From Leisingera sp. ANG-M1 (GTDB lineage: Bacteria > Pseudomonadota > Alphaproteobacteria > Rhodobacterales > Rhodobacteraceae): a stretch of DNA of 64,000 nucleotides. The notes beneath the pieces were generated by a model. That model was not told the DNA's origin and made no database searches. It saw only the letters and a program-made list of their open reading frames with translations. A program made the translations under genes and the position numbers. This document shows, one piece after another, positions 35,618-44,117 of this stretch. Where the stretch lies: contig NZ_JWLC01000025.1 of assembly GCF_000813745.1 (NCBI RefSeq), forward strand, positions 1-64,000. Reading direction: 5' to 3'. Positions within the stretch are counted from its first letter, which is position 1; each line of letters begins with the position of its first letter.

Positions 35618-36226
35618 ATGAAACTGCATGTTTTTCCACCCTCTCCGAATTCCCGCAAACTGCTGGTGGTCAATAGTCTCCTGGGGCTGGATCTGCCCCA
35701 GACCATCGTCGACCTGCAGGCAGGGGATCAGTTTAAGGAGGAGCTGCTGGCCCTCAATCCCAATGCCAAGGTGCCGGTGCTGGAGGAGGACGACGGCAGA
35801 TCGCTGTGGGAATCCAATGCGATTATCAACCGCCTGTGCACGGACCATGATACGTCATTGTGGCCCCGTTCGAACGCGCGCTACGACATCATGCGCTGGC
35901 AGTTCTGGGAGGGATGCCACTGGACCCCGGCCTGCAGCAAGTTCATCTCACGCCATTTCTTCGGGCGGGAGGACATTGATATGGAAGCCGCGGCTGAAGA
36001 CTTCCATAAGTTTGCCAAGGTGCTGGACGGGCATTTGCAGGGGCGCGATTGGCTTGTGGGGGACCAGATGACCACCGCTGATGTCTCGGTCGGGGCAATC
36101 CTGTGCTACCGCGAGCCCTGCCAGTATCCGGTTCAGGGCTATAGCAATATCAACCGCTGGATTGCACAGATCGAGGCGCTGGAGGCCTGGCAGATTGCCA
36201 ACCCGGCCCCGCAGGCGGCTGAGTAG
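35618..36226 (+). CDS. Glutathione S-transferase family protein
   Basis: A 202-residue GST: MKLHVFPPSPNSRKLLVVNSLLGL (Ser12 near the usual catalytic place), NAKVPVLEEDDGRSLWESNAIINRL with the cis-Pro, and the C-terminal HLQGRDWLVGDQMTTADVSVGAI. AGGGAGG precedes the ATG at 35618. It is apparently monocistronic under an AT-rich palindromic operator, so it may be inducible. It is distinct from the GST in the fad cluster (sequence similarity only in the family motifs). The substrate is unknown. Confidence 0.88.
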   Translation: MKLHVFPPSPNSRKLLVVNSLLGLDLPQTIVDLQAGDQFKEELLALNPNAKVPVLEEDDGRSLWESNAIINRLCTDHDTSLWPRSNARYDIMRWQFWEGCHWTPACSKFISRHFFGREDIDMEAAAEDFHKFAKVLDGHLQGRDWLVGDQMTTADVSVGAILCYREPCQYPVQGYSNINRWIAQIEALEAWQIANPAPQAAE

Positions 36227-36319
36227 GAGAGGGGCAGGTTCCACCCTGCAACTTCCGTCCCGCCGGGTAGTTGCAGCCGAGGGTTTTACCTGCCGTGCAG
36301 CCGTGGCAAAATGCGGGCC

Positions 36320-36628
36320 ATGGACCATCCGCTGATCGACCTCATCAACGCCCGTATCGAAGCCGCCGAGAAGGACGGCGCCTTTGACGACCTCGAAGGC
36401 GCCGGCAAGCCGCTGCCGAAATGCGATGACCCTGAGAACGAGCTGGTTAACCGCCTGGTGCGTGAAAGCGGCGGGGTGCCGGAGTTCGTGAGCCTGTCAC
36501 GCGAATTGCAGCGGCTGCGGGCGGAGCTGCGTGAAACCGGCGACCGAAGCCGCCGGCAAGACATTCTGAAAGAGATGTCGATGATGGACGCGCGTATCGA
36601 ACTGGCACGCAAGGCTTACACGAGGTAG
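36320..36628 (+). CDS. DUF1992 (DnaJ-homologue subfamily C-type) protein
   Basis: A 102-residue protein of the DUF1992 family: MDHPLIDLINARIEAAEKDGAFDDLEGAGKPLP is diagnostic, followed by two helices rich in Arg, Glu and Leu. Its function is unknown; homologues include YhdN-like proteins and eukaryotic DNAJC28. Start taken at 36320; an in-frame ATG three codons earlier (36311) is equally possible, and neither has a clear ribosome-binding site. It is convergent with the TPR-sulfotransferase, with only 6 bp between the stop codons. Confidence 0.83.
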   Translation: MDHPLIDLINARIEAAEKDGAFDDLEGAGKPLPKCDDPENELVNRLVRESGGVPEFVSLSRELQRLRAELRETGDRSRRQDILKEMSMMDARIELARKAYTR

Positions 36629-36634
36629 TGCGCG

Positions 36635-38383
36635 TTACGCTTTGATTTCCGGCCAGATTTTCGGGTCCAGCCCATCGATGAACGGCGCCAGAACATCGGC
36701 ATATTGCGCCCATTTTCCGACCGAGCGGGTGTGCACCGTCTGCCTCACCTGGGTGTTGGAAAGTGTCAGAACCTGGCCCTCGTGCCGCTCCGGGTGGGCC
36801 ATGTCCTCGACCCAGTCCAGCCCGCAGAACGCGGCCAGCTTGCGGCTTTCGCCATCAATGTCCGCCACCAGATCCTCGTAGCGCAGATCATATATCCGGC
36901 CCGGCATCACCTGGCGCCAGTGCTGCATCAGGCGGCCGTAAAGGTTGAACCGGTGCGCCATCGCCTTGAGGTCATAGGCATAGGTGAGCGAACTGCCGGA
37001 GAAATAGCCGCGCCAGATTGACATCGCGACATCGCGCGGATCGCGGCAAAGATGGACGAAACGCGCCTCGGGGTAGGCGGTCAGCAGATGGCCGAGCAGG
37101 CGGTAGTTGTCGGGCATCTTGTCGACATAAGCTGCGGTGCCTGCGGGCATCTCCGGCAGGCGGCGGATGTCTTCTGATATGAACTGTCGGGCCGCCTCGG
37201 GCGTGAAGTCCTGATCCTTGTCCAGATAAGGGTGCAGCAGGAAGGCCGGAACGCCGCGCTCGCCCAGGGGAAAGACATCCGGATGCAGGCCGATCACGGT
37301 TTCCGTCAGCGTGGTGCCGGAGCGGGGCATGCCAACGACATAGATGGGGCGGGGGCCGTCGGGTTGCGCATCTGCCGGAGTGATTTCTCTTGGAAAGGCT
37401 GCCATGATCCGGCTGAACTGGCGTTCGCTTTCCTCGTAATCATAGGGGGTTTGCGCGGCCATGCAGGCGTTGGCCTCGTCGTTATGGGGGGCAAAGGCCT
37501 CCTTGTCGCCGGCCTGATCGGTGATCCGGGCCAGGGCAAAGCTGATATTTGCGCGGTCCAGCGAGCGGGACGGGGCGGTCTTCAGCGCTTTCTGCGCCAC
37601 CGGCAGCAATTCGGCATTCTGTTCGCGGCTGTTGAGACGGGCCAGCATCTCAAGCACCTGGGTGTCCTTGGGGTCAAGCTCCATCAGCGCCAGGCATTGT
37701 TCGCGGGCAGCTTCGGTTTCGCCGTTGGAGATCAGCTGGCTGGCCAGCCGCCGCCGCGCCTCGATGTTCTGCGGTGCAACTGCCACGGCCTTGTGCGCCG
37801 CTGCTGTGGCCTCTTCCTGCCGCATCAGGCGGGCCAGCGGCAGGCTGATGTTCTGCAGCGCGTCGGCATCGTTCGGGTCGACTTTCAGCGCTGCCTGGTA
37901 GTCTTCCAGCATCGCCATCTCGTCGCCAAGCGTGCTCCAGGCGGTTGCCCTCAGGCGCAGCAAGCGGGGCTGGCGCGGGTCGCGGGCCAGCGCTGCAGTG
38001 GCAGTTTCGATCGCGGCCTCCGCGTCGTTCAGCACCAGCTGAGCCTGGGCTTTCAGGTAAAATGCGGCCTGGTCGCCGGGCTGATCCTTCAGCACCCGCT
38101 CCACCAGCTTCATCGCCGTTTCACCCTGCTGCAGGAACAGCAATGTCTGCGCCAGGTTCTTACGGGCGTCGTGAAAGCCGGGTGCCAGCGCCAGCGCCTT
38201 CTTGAAATAGGGCACCGCATCGCGATGCTTGCCCAGGCCCGACAGGGAAATACCCGCGATGTTTGGAAAATCCGGGTGGGTCTTGTGGCGCTTGGTGCCG
38301 GCCTTGGCCTGTTTCAGCGCCTGTTTGAATTTGCCCTGGTTGAGAAAGCCCAAGGCTGCCTGGAGATCATTCTGGAGAGTCAT
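36635..38383 (-). CDS. TPR-containing sulfotransferase
   Basis: A 582-residue two-part protein. Residues 1 to about 300 form tandem TPR helices (QGKFKQALKQAKAGTKRHKTHPDFPNIAGISLSGLGKHRDAVPYFKKALALAPG and further repeats). The C-terminal half is a sulfotransferase with the PAPS loop YVVGMPRSGTTLTETVIGLHP and the 3'-phosphate region FVHLCRDPRDVAMSIWRGYF. The TPR part probably binds a protein acceptor or partner. The start at 38383 was selected because the upstream frame extension has no ribosome-binding site. The acceptor is unknown. The gene is divergent from the SRAP gene. Confidence 0.9.
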   Translation of the reverse strand: MTLQNDLQAALGFLNQGKFKQALKQAKAGTKRHKTHPDFPNIAGISLSGLGKHRDAVPYFKKALALAPGFHDARKNLAQTLLFLQQGETAMKLVERVLKDQPGDQAAFYLKAQAQLVLNDAEAAIETATAALARDPRQPRLLRLRATAWSTLGDEMAMLEDYQAALKVDPNDADALQNISLPLARLMRQEEATAAAHKAVAVAPQNIEARRRLASQLISNGETEAAREQCLALMELDPKDTQVLEMLARLNSREQNAELLPVAQKALKTAPSRSLDRANISFALARITDQAGDKEAFAPHNDEANACMAAQTPYDYEESERQFSRIMAAFPREITPADAQPDGPRPIYVVGMPRSGTTLTETVIGLHPDVFPLGERGVPAFLLHPYLDKDQDFTPEAARQFISEDIRRLPEMPAGTAAYVDKMPDNYRLLGHLLTAYPEARFVHLCRDPRDVAMSIWRGYFSGSSLTYAYDLKAMAHRFNLYGRLMQHWRQVMPGRIYDLRYEDLVADIDGESRKLAAFCGLDWVEDMAHPERHEGQVLTLSNTQVRQTVHTRSVGKWAQYADVLAPFIDGLDPKIWPEIKA

Positions 38384-38474
38384 GGGCCTGTCTATCGTTC
38401 TGTCGGTGCGGCTGAATTGCTTTTGACCATAGGAGGTTTTGCATGCGGTATGCATCCTGGGCTAGAAAATCAGC

Positions 38475-39164
38475 ATGTGCGGACGATTTGCCATAACCCT
38501 GCCCAATGATGCAATGGCGCAGCTGTTTGCGGCGAAGCCTGCAAATGATCTGCCGAAGGTGCCGGACTTTAATGTCTGCCCGACGGCGGCGGTGCATGCG
38601 GTGCAAGCGGGTGAGGCGGGGCGGCAGCTGGTGTCCATGCGCTGGGGCTTCCTGCCGCATTGGTATGCGTCGGAAACCGCCGGGCCTTTGCTGATCAACG
38701 CCAGAGCGGAGACCATTGCTGAAAAGCCGGCCTTCAAGGCGGCCTGCCGCAGCCGCCGCTGCCTGATCCCGGCAACGGGGTTTTACGAATGGACCAAGTC
38801 GGAGAGCGGTGCCCGGCTGCCGTTGTACATCCACCGCAGCGACGGGGCGCCTTTGGCATTTGCCGCGGTCTGGCAAAGCTGGGGCAGCGCTGATCCAGTG
38901 AAGACCTGCGCAATTGTGACGACCGCAGCCAATGAAGGGCTCTCGGGCATCCACCACCGGATGCCGCTGATTTTGGAGCCCCGCGACTGGGGCAAATGGC
39001 TGGGCGAGGAAGGCCATGGCGCCGCCGCGCTGATGCAGCCGGGAGACGAAGGCATTCTGTCCTGGCACCGGGTTGACCCGGCGGTGAATTCAAACCGGGC
39101 TGAAGGGCCTGAGCTGATCGAGCCGTTTGAAGACGGGGACATCCCGCGCGGCCAGCTGATCTGA
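38475..39164 (+). CDS. SRAP (SOS response-associated) protein, YedK/HMCES type
   Basis: A 229-residue protein that crosslinks to abasic sites in single-stranded DNA. Cys2 becomes N-terminal after methionine removal (MCGRFAITLP) and is the nucleophile. Asn and Glu follow in LLINARAETI and IPATGFYEWTK, and the catalytic His in GIHHRMPLIL. All active residues are present. It has a short 91-bp divergent region with the TPR-sulfotransferase, and no LexA-like GTTC or GAAC spaced repeat was found there. It is convergent with the MarR gene. Confidence 0.93.
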   Translation: MCGRFAITLPNDAMAQLFAAKPANDLPKVPDFNVCPTAAVHAVQAGEAGRQLVSMRWGFLPHWYASETAGPLLINARAETIAEKPAFKAACRSRRCLIPATGFYEWTKSESGARLPLYIHRSDGAPLAFAAVWQSWGSADPVKTCAIVTTAANEGLSGIHHRMPLILEPRDWGKWLGEEGHGAAALMQPGDEGILSWHRVDPAVNSNRAEGPELIEPFEDGDIPRGQLI

Positions 39165-39166
39165 GG

Positions 39167-39658
39167 TTATTCGGCGGCCTGGCTGGCCGACAGGTCGCGC
39201 TGCGGCGCCCGGCTGAGATCATTGGCGGCCAGAGTGGCCTTTTGCAGCAGAGAGATGAAGGTCTCGCGCTCGCTGTCCGACAGCCCTGTCAGTATGCCGG
39301 GCTGCGCGGCCTGAACCACCGGCAGGATCTGCTCCAGCAGCGTCTCGCCCGCTCGGGTCAGCCGGACCTCGCGGGCGCGCCGGTCCGCCTTGGACACTTT
39401 GCGCGCCACCAGACCCTTTTCCGCAAGCCTGTCCACCACCTTGCCCAGGGTGGCGCGGTCATAGGCGATGAGGCCCGCTACCGAGGCCTGGTCAATCCCG
39501 GGATGGCTGCGGATGGCCGCCATGGCAGAGAACTGCACCGGTGTCAGGTCGACGCCTTCCGCCGCCATGCGTTCCATGAACTGGGCGACGGATATCTGGT
39601 GCAGCCGCCGGATCAGGTGGCCGGGCAGCGTGTGAATGTCCAAAGGGTCGATGTCCAT
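39167..39658 (-). CDS. MarR-family transcriptional regulator
   Basis: A 163-residue winged-helix protein: LTPVQFSAMAAIRSHPGIDQASVAGLIAYDRATLGKVVDRLAEKGLVARKVSKADRRAREVRLTRAGETLLEQ shows the recognition helix, the DxRxxxVxLT wing (DRRAREVRLT) and the dimer helices. It probably represses a gene for a phenolic or stress response. Targets are not evident; the gene is divergent from mnmH with about 160 bp between them, and neither side carries a clear palindrome. Its 3' end is 2 bp from the SRAP stop. Confidence 0.92.
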   Translation of the reverse strand: MDIDPLDIHTLPGHLIRRLHQISVAQFMERMAAEGVDLTPVQFSAMAAIRSHPGIDQASVAGLIAYDRATLGKVVDRLAEKGLVARKVSKADRRAREVRLTRAGETLLEQILPVVQAAQPGILTGLSDSERETFISLLQKATLAANDLSRAPQRDLSASQAAE

Positions 39659-39820
39659 GGCATCTAGGTCCTTGCCGCTGTGGCGCCGCGGGCGTTCTGC
39701 CCGGGCCGGTCTGTTTGCTCCGCCTGCCTTAAAGCCCGGTGCGCATTGCGCGCAAGCCTTATTGCCGCGGTTGCGGCATTTGCGGCTTTTCCTTGCTCAT
39801 GGTGCGCGCTAGAGCAGGGC

Positions 39821-40873
39821 ATGGCGTTGAAATTCACATCCCTGCAAGAGTTCTACGGCCACGGGTTCGACACCGTGATCGACGTGCGCAGCCCGGCGGA
39901 ATTTGCCGAAGACCATGTTCCCGGCGCGATCAGCCTGCCGGTACTGGACAATGACGAACGCGCCGAGGTTGGCACAATTTACGTCCAGGATAGCCCTTTC
40001 AAGGCGCGCAAGCTGGGTGCGGCGCTGGTGTTCCGCAATGCGGCCAACCATATCGAGCAGCATTTGAGCCATCACGAGGGCAGCTGGAAGCCTCTGGTCT
40101 ATTGCTGGCGCGGCGGTCAGCGCTCGGGGTCTTTCACTTGGATGCTGCAGCAGATCGGCTGGCGCGCCGAAGTGGTGGAGGGCGGCTATCAAAGCTACCG
40201 CCGCCTGGTTCACAAGGCGATGTATGAGACCGCACTGCCGCACCGGCTGGTGGCGCTGGACGGCTATACGGGATCGGCCAAGACCGAGGTGCTGAAACGG
40301 GCCGGGGAACTGGGGGTGCAGGTGCTGGACCTGGAAGGGCTGGCCAACCACCGCGGCTCGCTGCTGGGGGATATGCCGTCGCCGCAGCCTTCTCAGAAAG
40401 GCTTTGAATCTGCGGTGGCGGGGGTGCTGATGCGGCTGGATCCTTCCCGTCCGGTGCTGGTCGAAGCGGAGTCGAACAAGATCGGCCAGCGGATCATCCC
40501 GCCGGCGGTCTGGGACGCGATGAAGCCCGCGCCGCGGATCGAATTGCAGGTTCCGGCGGCGGAACGCTGCCGCTATCTGGTTGAGGCCTATGACGATATC
40601 CTGTCGGATGCGGACCGGCTGCGCGATAAGCTGGGGCCGTTGCGGGCACATCGCTCGGGGGCGGTTGTGGATGGCTGGTTTGCCCGCATTGCCGAGGGCG
40701 ACAAGCCCGGGCTGACCGAGGCGCTGATGGCCGAGCATTATGATCCGGCCTACCGCAAGTCCCGGGCCGCCATCGGCGCTGAGGTCATTGCCGGTGTGGA
40801 GGCGGCCTCGCTGGACGAAGCCGGGCTGACGGCAGCCGCCGAACGGATTGCCGGGATTATGGCCGGGCTCTGA
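39821..40873 (+). CDS. mnmH: tRNA 2-selenouridine synthase
   Basis: Replaces sulfur of 2-thiouridine at the tRNA wobble position with selenium from selenophosphate, via a geranylated intermediate. The 350-residue protein begins with a rhodanese domain (active Cys95 in LVYCWRGGQRSGSF) and continues with a P-loop domain (GYTGSAKT, 148-155). The start at 39821 is chosen although the frame is open 47 codons upstream with no homology expected. Its cofactor supplier selD lies 3.2 kb away in the same window. The two are separated by a lipoprotein hydrolase pair. Confidence 0.93.
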   Translation: MALKFTSLQEFYGHGFDTVIDVRSPAEFAEDHVPGAISLPVLDNDERAEVGTIYVQDSPFKARKLGAALVFRNAANHIEQHLSHHEGSWKPLVYCWRGGQRSGSFTWMLQQIGWRAEVVEGGYQSYRRLVHKAMYETALPHRLVALDGYTGSAKTEVLKRAGELGVQVLDLEGLANHRGSLLGDMPSPQPSQKGFESAVAGVLMRLDPSRPVLVEAESNKIGQRIIPPAVWDAMKPAPRIELQVPAAERCRYLVEAYDDILSDADRLRDKLGPLRAHRSGAVVDGWFARIAEGDKPGLTEALMAEHYDPAYRKSRAAIGAEVIAGVEAASLDEAGLTAAAERIAGIMAGL

Positions 40874-40912
40874 AGCCGGGCTGCGCCGGGCCGGGCTCTC
40901 CCGCCCGCCGCT

Positions 40913-40970
40913 GGCGCATCTGCCGATGCGCCGCGGCCGTTGGGCATGGCGCTGTGCTGGCGCACAGCGC
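40913..40970. repeat. Two GC hairpins after mnmH
   Basis: GGCGCATC-tgcc-GATGCGCC (40913-40932) and GCGCTGTGC-tggc-GCACAGCGC (40949-40970), both perfect. They directly precede the GTATTT element, in a 283-bp gap with no gene. They may terminate mnmH. Confidence 0.6.
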
Positions 40971-41008
40971 GCCTCCGGCGGGAGTATTTGCAACCAGAAA
41001 GATGCGGG
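40971..41008 (+). repeat. Intergenic GTATTT/AGAAAGA element, copy 4
   Basis: GCCTCCGGCGGGAGTATTTG then CAACCAGAAAGATGCGGG. This copy has the full left part CTCC-ggcg-GGAG, itself a tiny hairpin, preceded by two more hairpins. Confidence 0.7.
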
Positions 41009-41156
41009 GCGCGGCGCTTCGGGGATGCCGTGCGGCTGGAAGGCGGGCACTGGTCAGGCGATCCCGGCCGGCGTGGGCCGAAGGCGGGTACACTTATTGA
41101 TTGCGCGGGTGGCGGCCGCTGAATAGCCTGACTGCACATTTTTCAGGAGATTTAAG

Positions 41157-42923
41157 ATGCCATTTTCCCGCCGAGGTTTCATTGGCCGCTGCAGCAGCCT
41201 GGCGCTTCTGGCCGGCTGCGGCCCAAGCCTGGAAAGATCATACGGCAGCTATGAGGTGTGCAATCCGCCGGACGGCCGCGAACTGGTGATTGACGCGCAT
41301 TGCCATCTTCTAAATCAAAAAGACGGCTCGGCCCGTGAACTTGTTGCAAACCGGGTGCTGAACCTTGATGAGACGCATACCGCCCCGGGGCTGGACTGGA
41401 TGGTCGGGACCTTGGCGCAGGCGCTGAGCTCTGTTCTTGGTGTTGCAACTCAATCCGCCCGCTCGGAAAGCAACCAGATTGACTACGAGCTTCGAAAGCC
41501 CCTCGGCGACCCGCACAACCTGCCTGCCCGGGCGTCGGGCCACGATCTGTGCTCCTTTGCCGACCGCTATCAGGCCGGGCTGATCCGCGCCGGACGGGAC
41601 CGGCAGATCACCGGGTTCTTTTCCAACCGGCTGCGCAACGCAGCACAGATGATGCTGCTGTTTCCAGATGTTGACCTTTTCCTGCCGTCGATGGTCGATT
41701 TCTACGAAGGCAGAACCAGGATCAACTACCGCAATCAGATCGCGTTCTATTCCAATCTTGCCCTGGTCACCCGCGGGCGTTTCTTGCCGCTGGCGTCCTT
41801 CAGCCCGGAACGCGAGTATGACGACCGGCATCGCCAGGGCAGAGGGCCGAGGGATACGGATAGTAAAAAGTCGCAATTCTGGTGGCTGAAACATGCCATC
41901 ACCAATCTGGGCTTTGTTGGCGTGAAGGTGCACCCGTCCTCGGGGTTCTCCCCAATCGACAACCTTGCCTTTGGCTGCAGCAACCGCTCCCGCCGGTATG
42001 AAAACAAGCCCGACCGCGAATTGTACGACCGGTTCACAGCCTACGACGAATACATGGAGGAACTGCTGGACTTTTGCAAAGAGGCGAATGTTCCGATCCT
42101 CAGCCATGGCAATATCGGGCTGACCGTGGCGAACAAGGGCTGCATGACCGGCTGGCGCCCGTCTCAGGCGGACACGCCGCGCAAGCGCCCTGAGGGGCTG
42201 ATCGGAGATCCCGCCAAAGGGGAGTGGTTCTATCCGTTCGGCACCGCGCACCGGGTTCCCAGCGTGGCTGAGGACAGGCTGGAAACGGCGGCGCTCAAAG
42301 GTGTGAACTACCGACCGCCTGAGGATTACACCGCCTCGCCCAAGGCTTGGATCGCGGCTATGGAGGCAGCCGATGCCCGGGCGCCTGATCTGCCGGCCTC
42401 GCGGGTCATCTTCGGCCATTTCTCGGGCTCGTTTGTTGCGGAACGCGACGCCGGCGGAACCCTGCGCGCAGTTCCGTCGGCCTGGCTGAAAAGCACGGCT
42501 GAACTGGTCCGGACGAACAGGAATTTCTATGTCGACCTGTCTGAATTGTCGAATTTTTTCTCTGAAAAGAACGGCGCGGCCTATGCTGAGGCGTTCAAGC
42601 GTTTCCTGGCCGGAAATCCGCAGGTGACGCGGCAGCTTGTCTATGGTTCGGATTGGCATATGCCGGGGACGGCACTGGTTGGCAAGGCTTACTTCGGCCG
42701 GCTGCGCAGCCTGCTGCCGAAGGGAGAGCCGCGGCGGCAAATCATGGGGGAAAGGGCTGCTGATCTCTTTGGCTTGCGGCCCGGTACGCCCAATCTTGAG
42801 AGGCTGGAGCGGTTCTTTGCCAGGGCGCCGGATATCAAAAACAATCCCCGGGCAAATCCCGGAGACCCGGACCGGGACCCTTCGCTCCGGCCTGAGGATA
42901 TCTCATGGTGGGCCAAAATCTGA
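41157..42923 (+). CDS. Predicted Tat-exported lipoprotein, amidohydrolase-type metal hydrolase
   Basis: A 588-residue protein. The N-terminus combines a Tat signal (SRRGFIG) with a lipobox (LLAGCG, Cys21), so it should be anchored in the envelope. The body is a TIM-barrel metal-dependent hydrolase: IDAHCHLL (His48, His50), GVKVHPSSGF, ILSHGNIG, VIFGHFSGSF and LVYGSDWHM supply the usual His and Asp ligands. The start has CAGGAGA. The substrate is unknown and no close named family is recognised. The next gene, 27 bp downstream, is another predicted lipoprotein metallohydrolase. Residues 95-290 include insertions not seen in standard members. Confidence 0.82.
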   Translation: MPFSRRGFIGRCSSLALLAGCGPSLERSYGSYEVCNPPDGRELVIDAHCHLLNQKDGSARELVANRVLNLDETHTAPGLDWMVGTLAQALSSVLGVATQSARSESNQIDYELRKPLGDPHNLPARASGHDLCSFADRYQAGLIRAGRDRQITGFFSNRLRNAAQMMLLFPDVDLFLPSMVDFYEGRTRINYRNQIAFYSNLALVTRGRFLPLASFSPEREYDDRHRQGRGPRDTDSKKSQFWWLKHAITNLGFVGVKVHPSSGFSPIDNLAFGCSNRSRRYENKPDRELYDRFTAYDEYMEELLDFCKEANVPILSHGNIGLTVANKGCMTGWRPSQADTPRKRPEGLIGDPAKGEWFYPFGTAHRVPSVAEDRLETAALKGVNYRPPEDYTASPKAWIAAMEAADARAPDLPASRVIFGHFSGSFVAERDAGGTLRAVPSAWLKSTAELVRTNRNFYVDLSELSNFFSEKNGAAYAEAFKRFLAGNPQVTRQLVYGSDWHMPGTALVGKAYFGRLRSLLPKGEPRRQIMGERAADLFGLRPGTPNLERLERFFARAPDIKNNPRANPGDPDRDPSLRPEDISWWAKI

Positions 42924-42950
42924 CCCAAGGATCGGGAAGCGGGGACGGCA

Positions 42951-44069
42951 ATGGCATCAAGGGGAACAGTCTTTTCAACTGGCCGCGCGGCCTGCTGGGT
43001 TTTGCTGCTTGGAGCGCTTTTGCTGAGCGCTGCGGCCTGCAGCAATGCGGAATTCCGGCGTGCCGCCAAACAGACCTTTCCGGCCGGAGCGACGGACAGC
43101 GGGTTTACTGTCACCTTTTTGGGGACGTCATCCTTTTTGCTGGAAACCGCGCAGGAGCAGGTGCTGATTGACGGGTATGTGAGCCGCCCATGGCACTACC
43201 TGTTCCGGTGGATTGAGCCAAATCCGGAACAGATCCACCGCTGGATCGATTTGCTTGGAATCTGCAAATCTCCGGATGCAGGGAATACAGAGGGCCAACC
43301 CGAGGCGTGCAGCAGCCCTGGCAAGCCGGGGCTGGCGCTGGTCCTGACGATGCACGGCCACTATGATCATGCCATGGATGCCTCCTACTTTGCCGCCTGG
43401 GCAGGAGCTCCGATTGTCAGGGACAGCTCTCTGGACGTGCAATGGGAGGCGACCAGGAAACTGCTGAGCGATAACGGCGCGGATTTTCAGCGGCAGCCGG
43501 ACAGGCGTGTCGACCTCAAGGCGTATCTGGGCAACCCGCCGAAACCGCTGCCGGTCTCCACCATTGGTCTTAAGCTCTACGAAACCAGGCACAACGAGAA
43601 CCCTATCTCCAGAAGGATCAAGCCGGAAACGCCTGCAACTTTTGAGTTTCCGGCCTCAATCTGGGATATGGGCGAAGGCACCAGCGTCTCGGTGCTGGCC
43701 GAGGCGCCGAATGGCAAGAAGATCCTGTTTGCCGGAAGTGCAGGCGATCCCGGTGCCGTCTTCAGCAGCAATGGGGTAAAGGCTGACGTGGTTTTCCTGA
43801 GCATTGGCGGCCTTGGCAGCCAGGACAGGGAGGAGCGGGCGGCCTATTGGGCCAACACTGTCAAAGCGGCAGGTGCAAAGCGTGTTTTCCTGATCCACTG
43901 GGACAATCACCAAAAGAAGCTTCCTGAGCCGGGCGAGCCGCTGGTTCCCACGTTCTTTGAGCCGAACAGCAAAGTTCTTGCCCATCTGAGGGAGCTTGCT
44001 TCCGGGCCGGAGGGAAATGTCGAGATCCTGTTTCCGCCGGCCGGGGAGCGCTTTGATCCGTTCCGCTGA
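42951..44069 (+). CDS. Predicted lipoprotein of the metallo-beta-lactamase fold
   Basis: A 372-residue protein with a lipoprotein signal (LLLSAAACS, Cys30) and an MBL-fold domain. The metal motif HGHYDH is at 135-140 (His135, His137, Asp139, His140), and later ligand-like positions include FAGSAGD and IHWDNH. FTVTFLGTSSFLLET is the typical first strand. The arrangement recalls UlaG/NAPE-PLD-like hydrolases. It is 27 bp after the amidohydrolase lipoprotein and probably cotranscribed. A function in degrading an envelope or extracellular compound is inferred from location only. Confidence 0.83.
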   Translation: MASRGTVFSTGRAACWVLLLGALLLSAAACSNAEFRRAAKQTFPAGATDSGFTVTFLGTSSFLLETAQEQVLIDGYVSRPWHYLFRWIEPNPEQIHRWIDLLGICKSPDAGNTEGQPEACSSPGKPGLALVLTMHGHYDHAMDASYFAAWAGAPIVRDSSLDVQWEATRKLLSDNGADFQRQPDRRVDLKAYLGNPPKPLPVSTIGLKLYETRHNENPISRRIKPETPATFEFPASIWDMGEGTSVSVLAEAPNGKKILFAGSAGDPGAVFSSNGVKADVVFLSIGGLGSQDREERAAYWANTVKAAGAKRVFLIHWDNHQKKLPEPGEPLVPTFFEPNSKVLAHLRELASGPEGNVEILFPPAGERFDPFR

Positions 44070-44117
44070 TGCAACCGTTCTTGCGCAGCTGGAGACGGGG
44101 GCAATATAAAACTGCCG

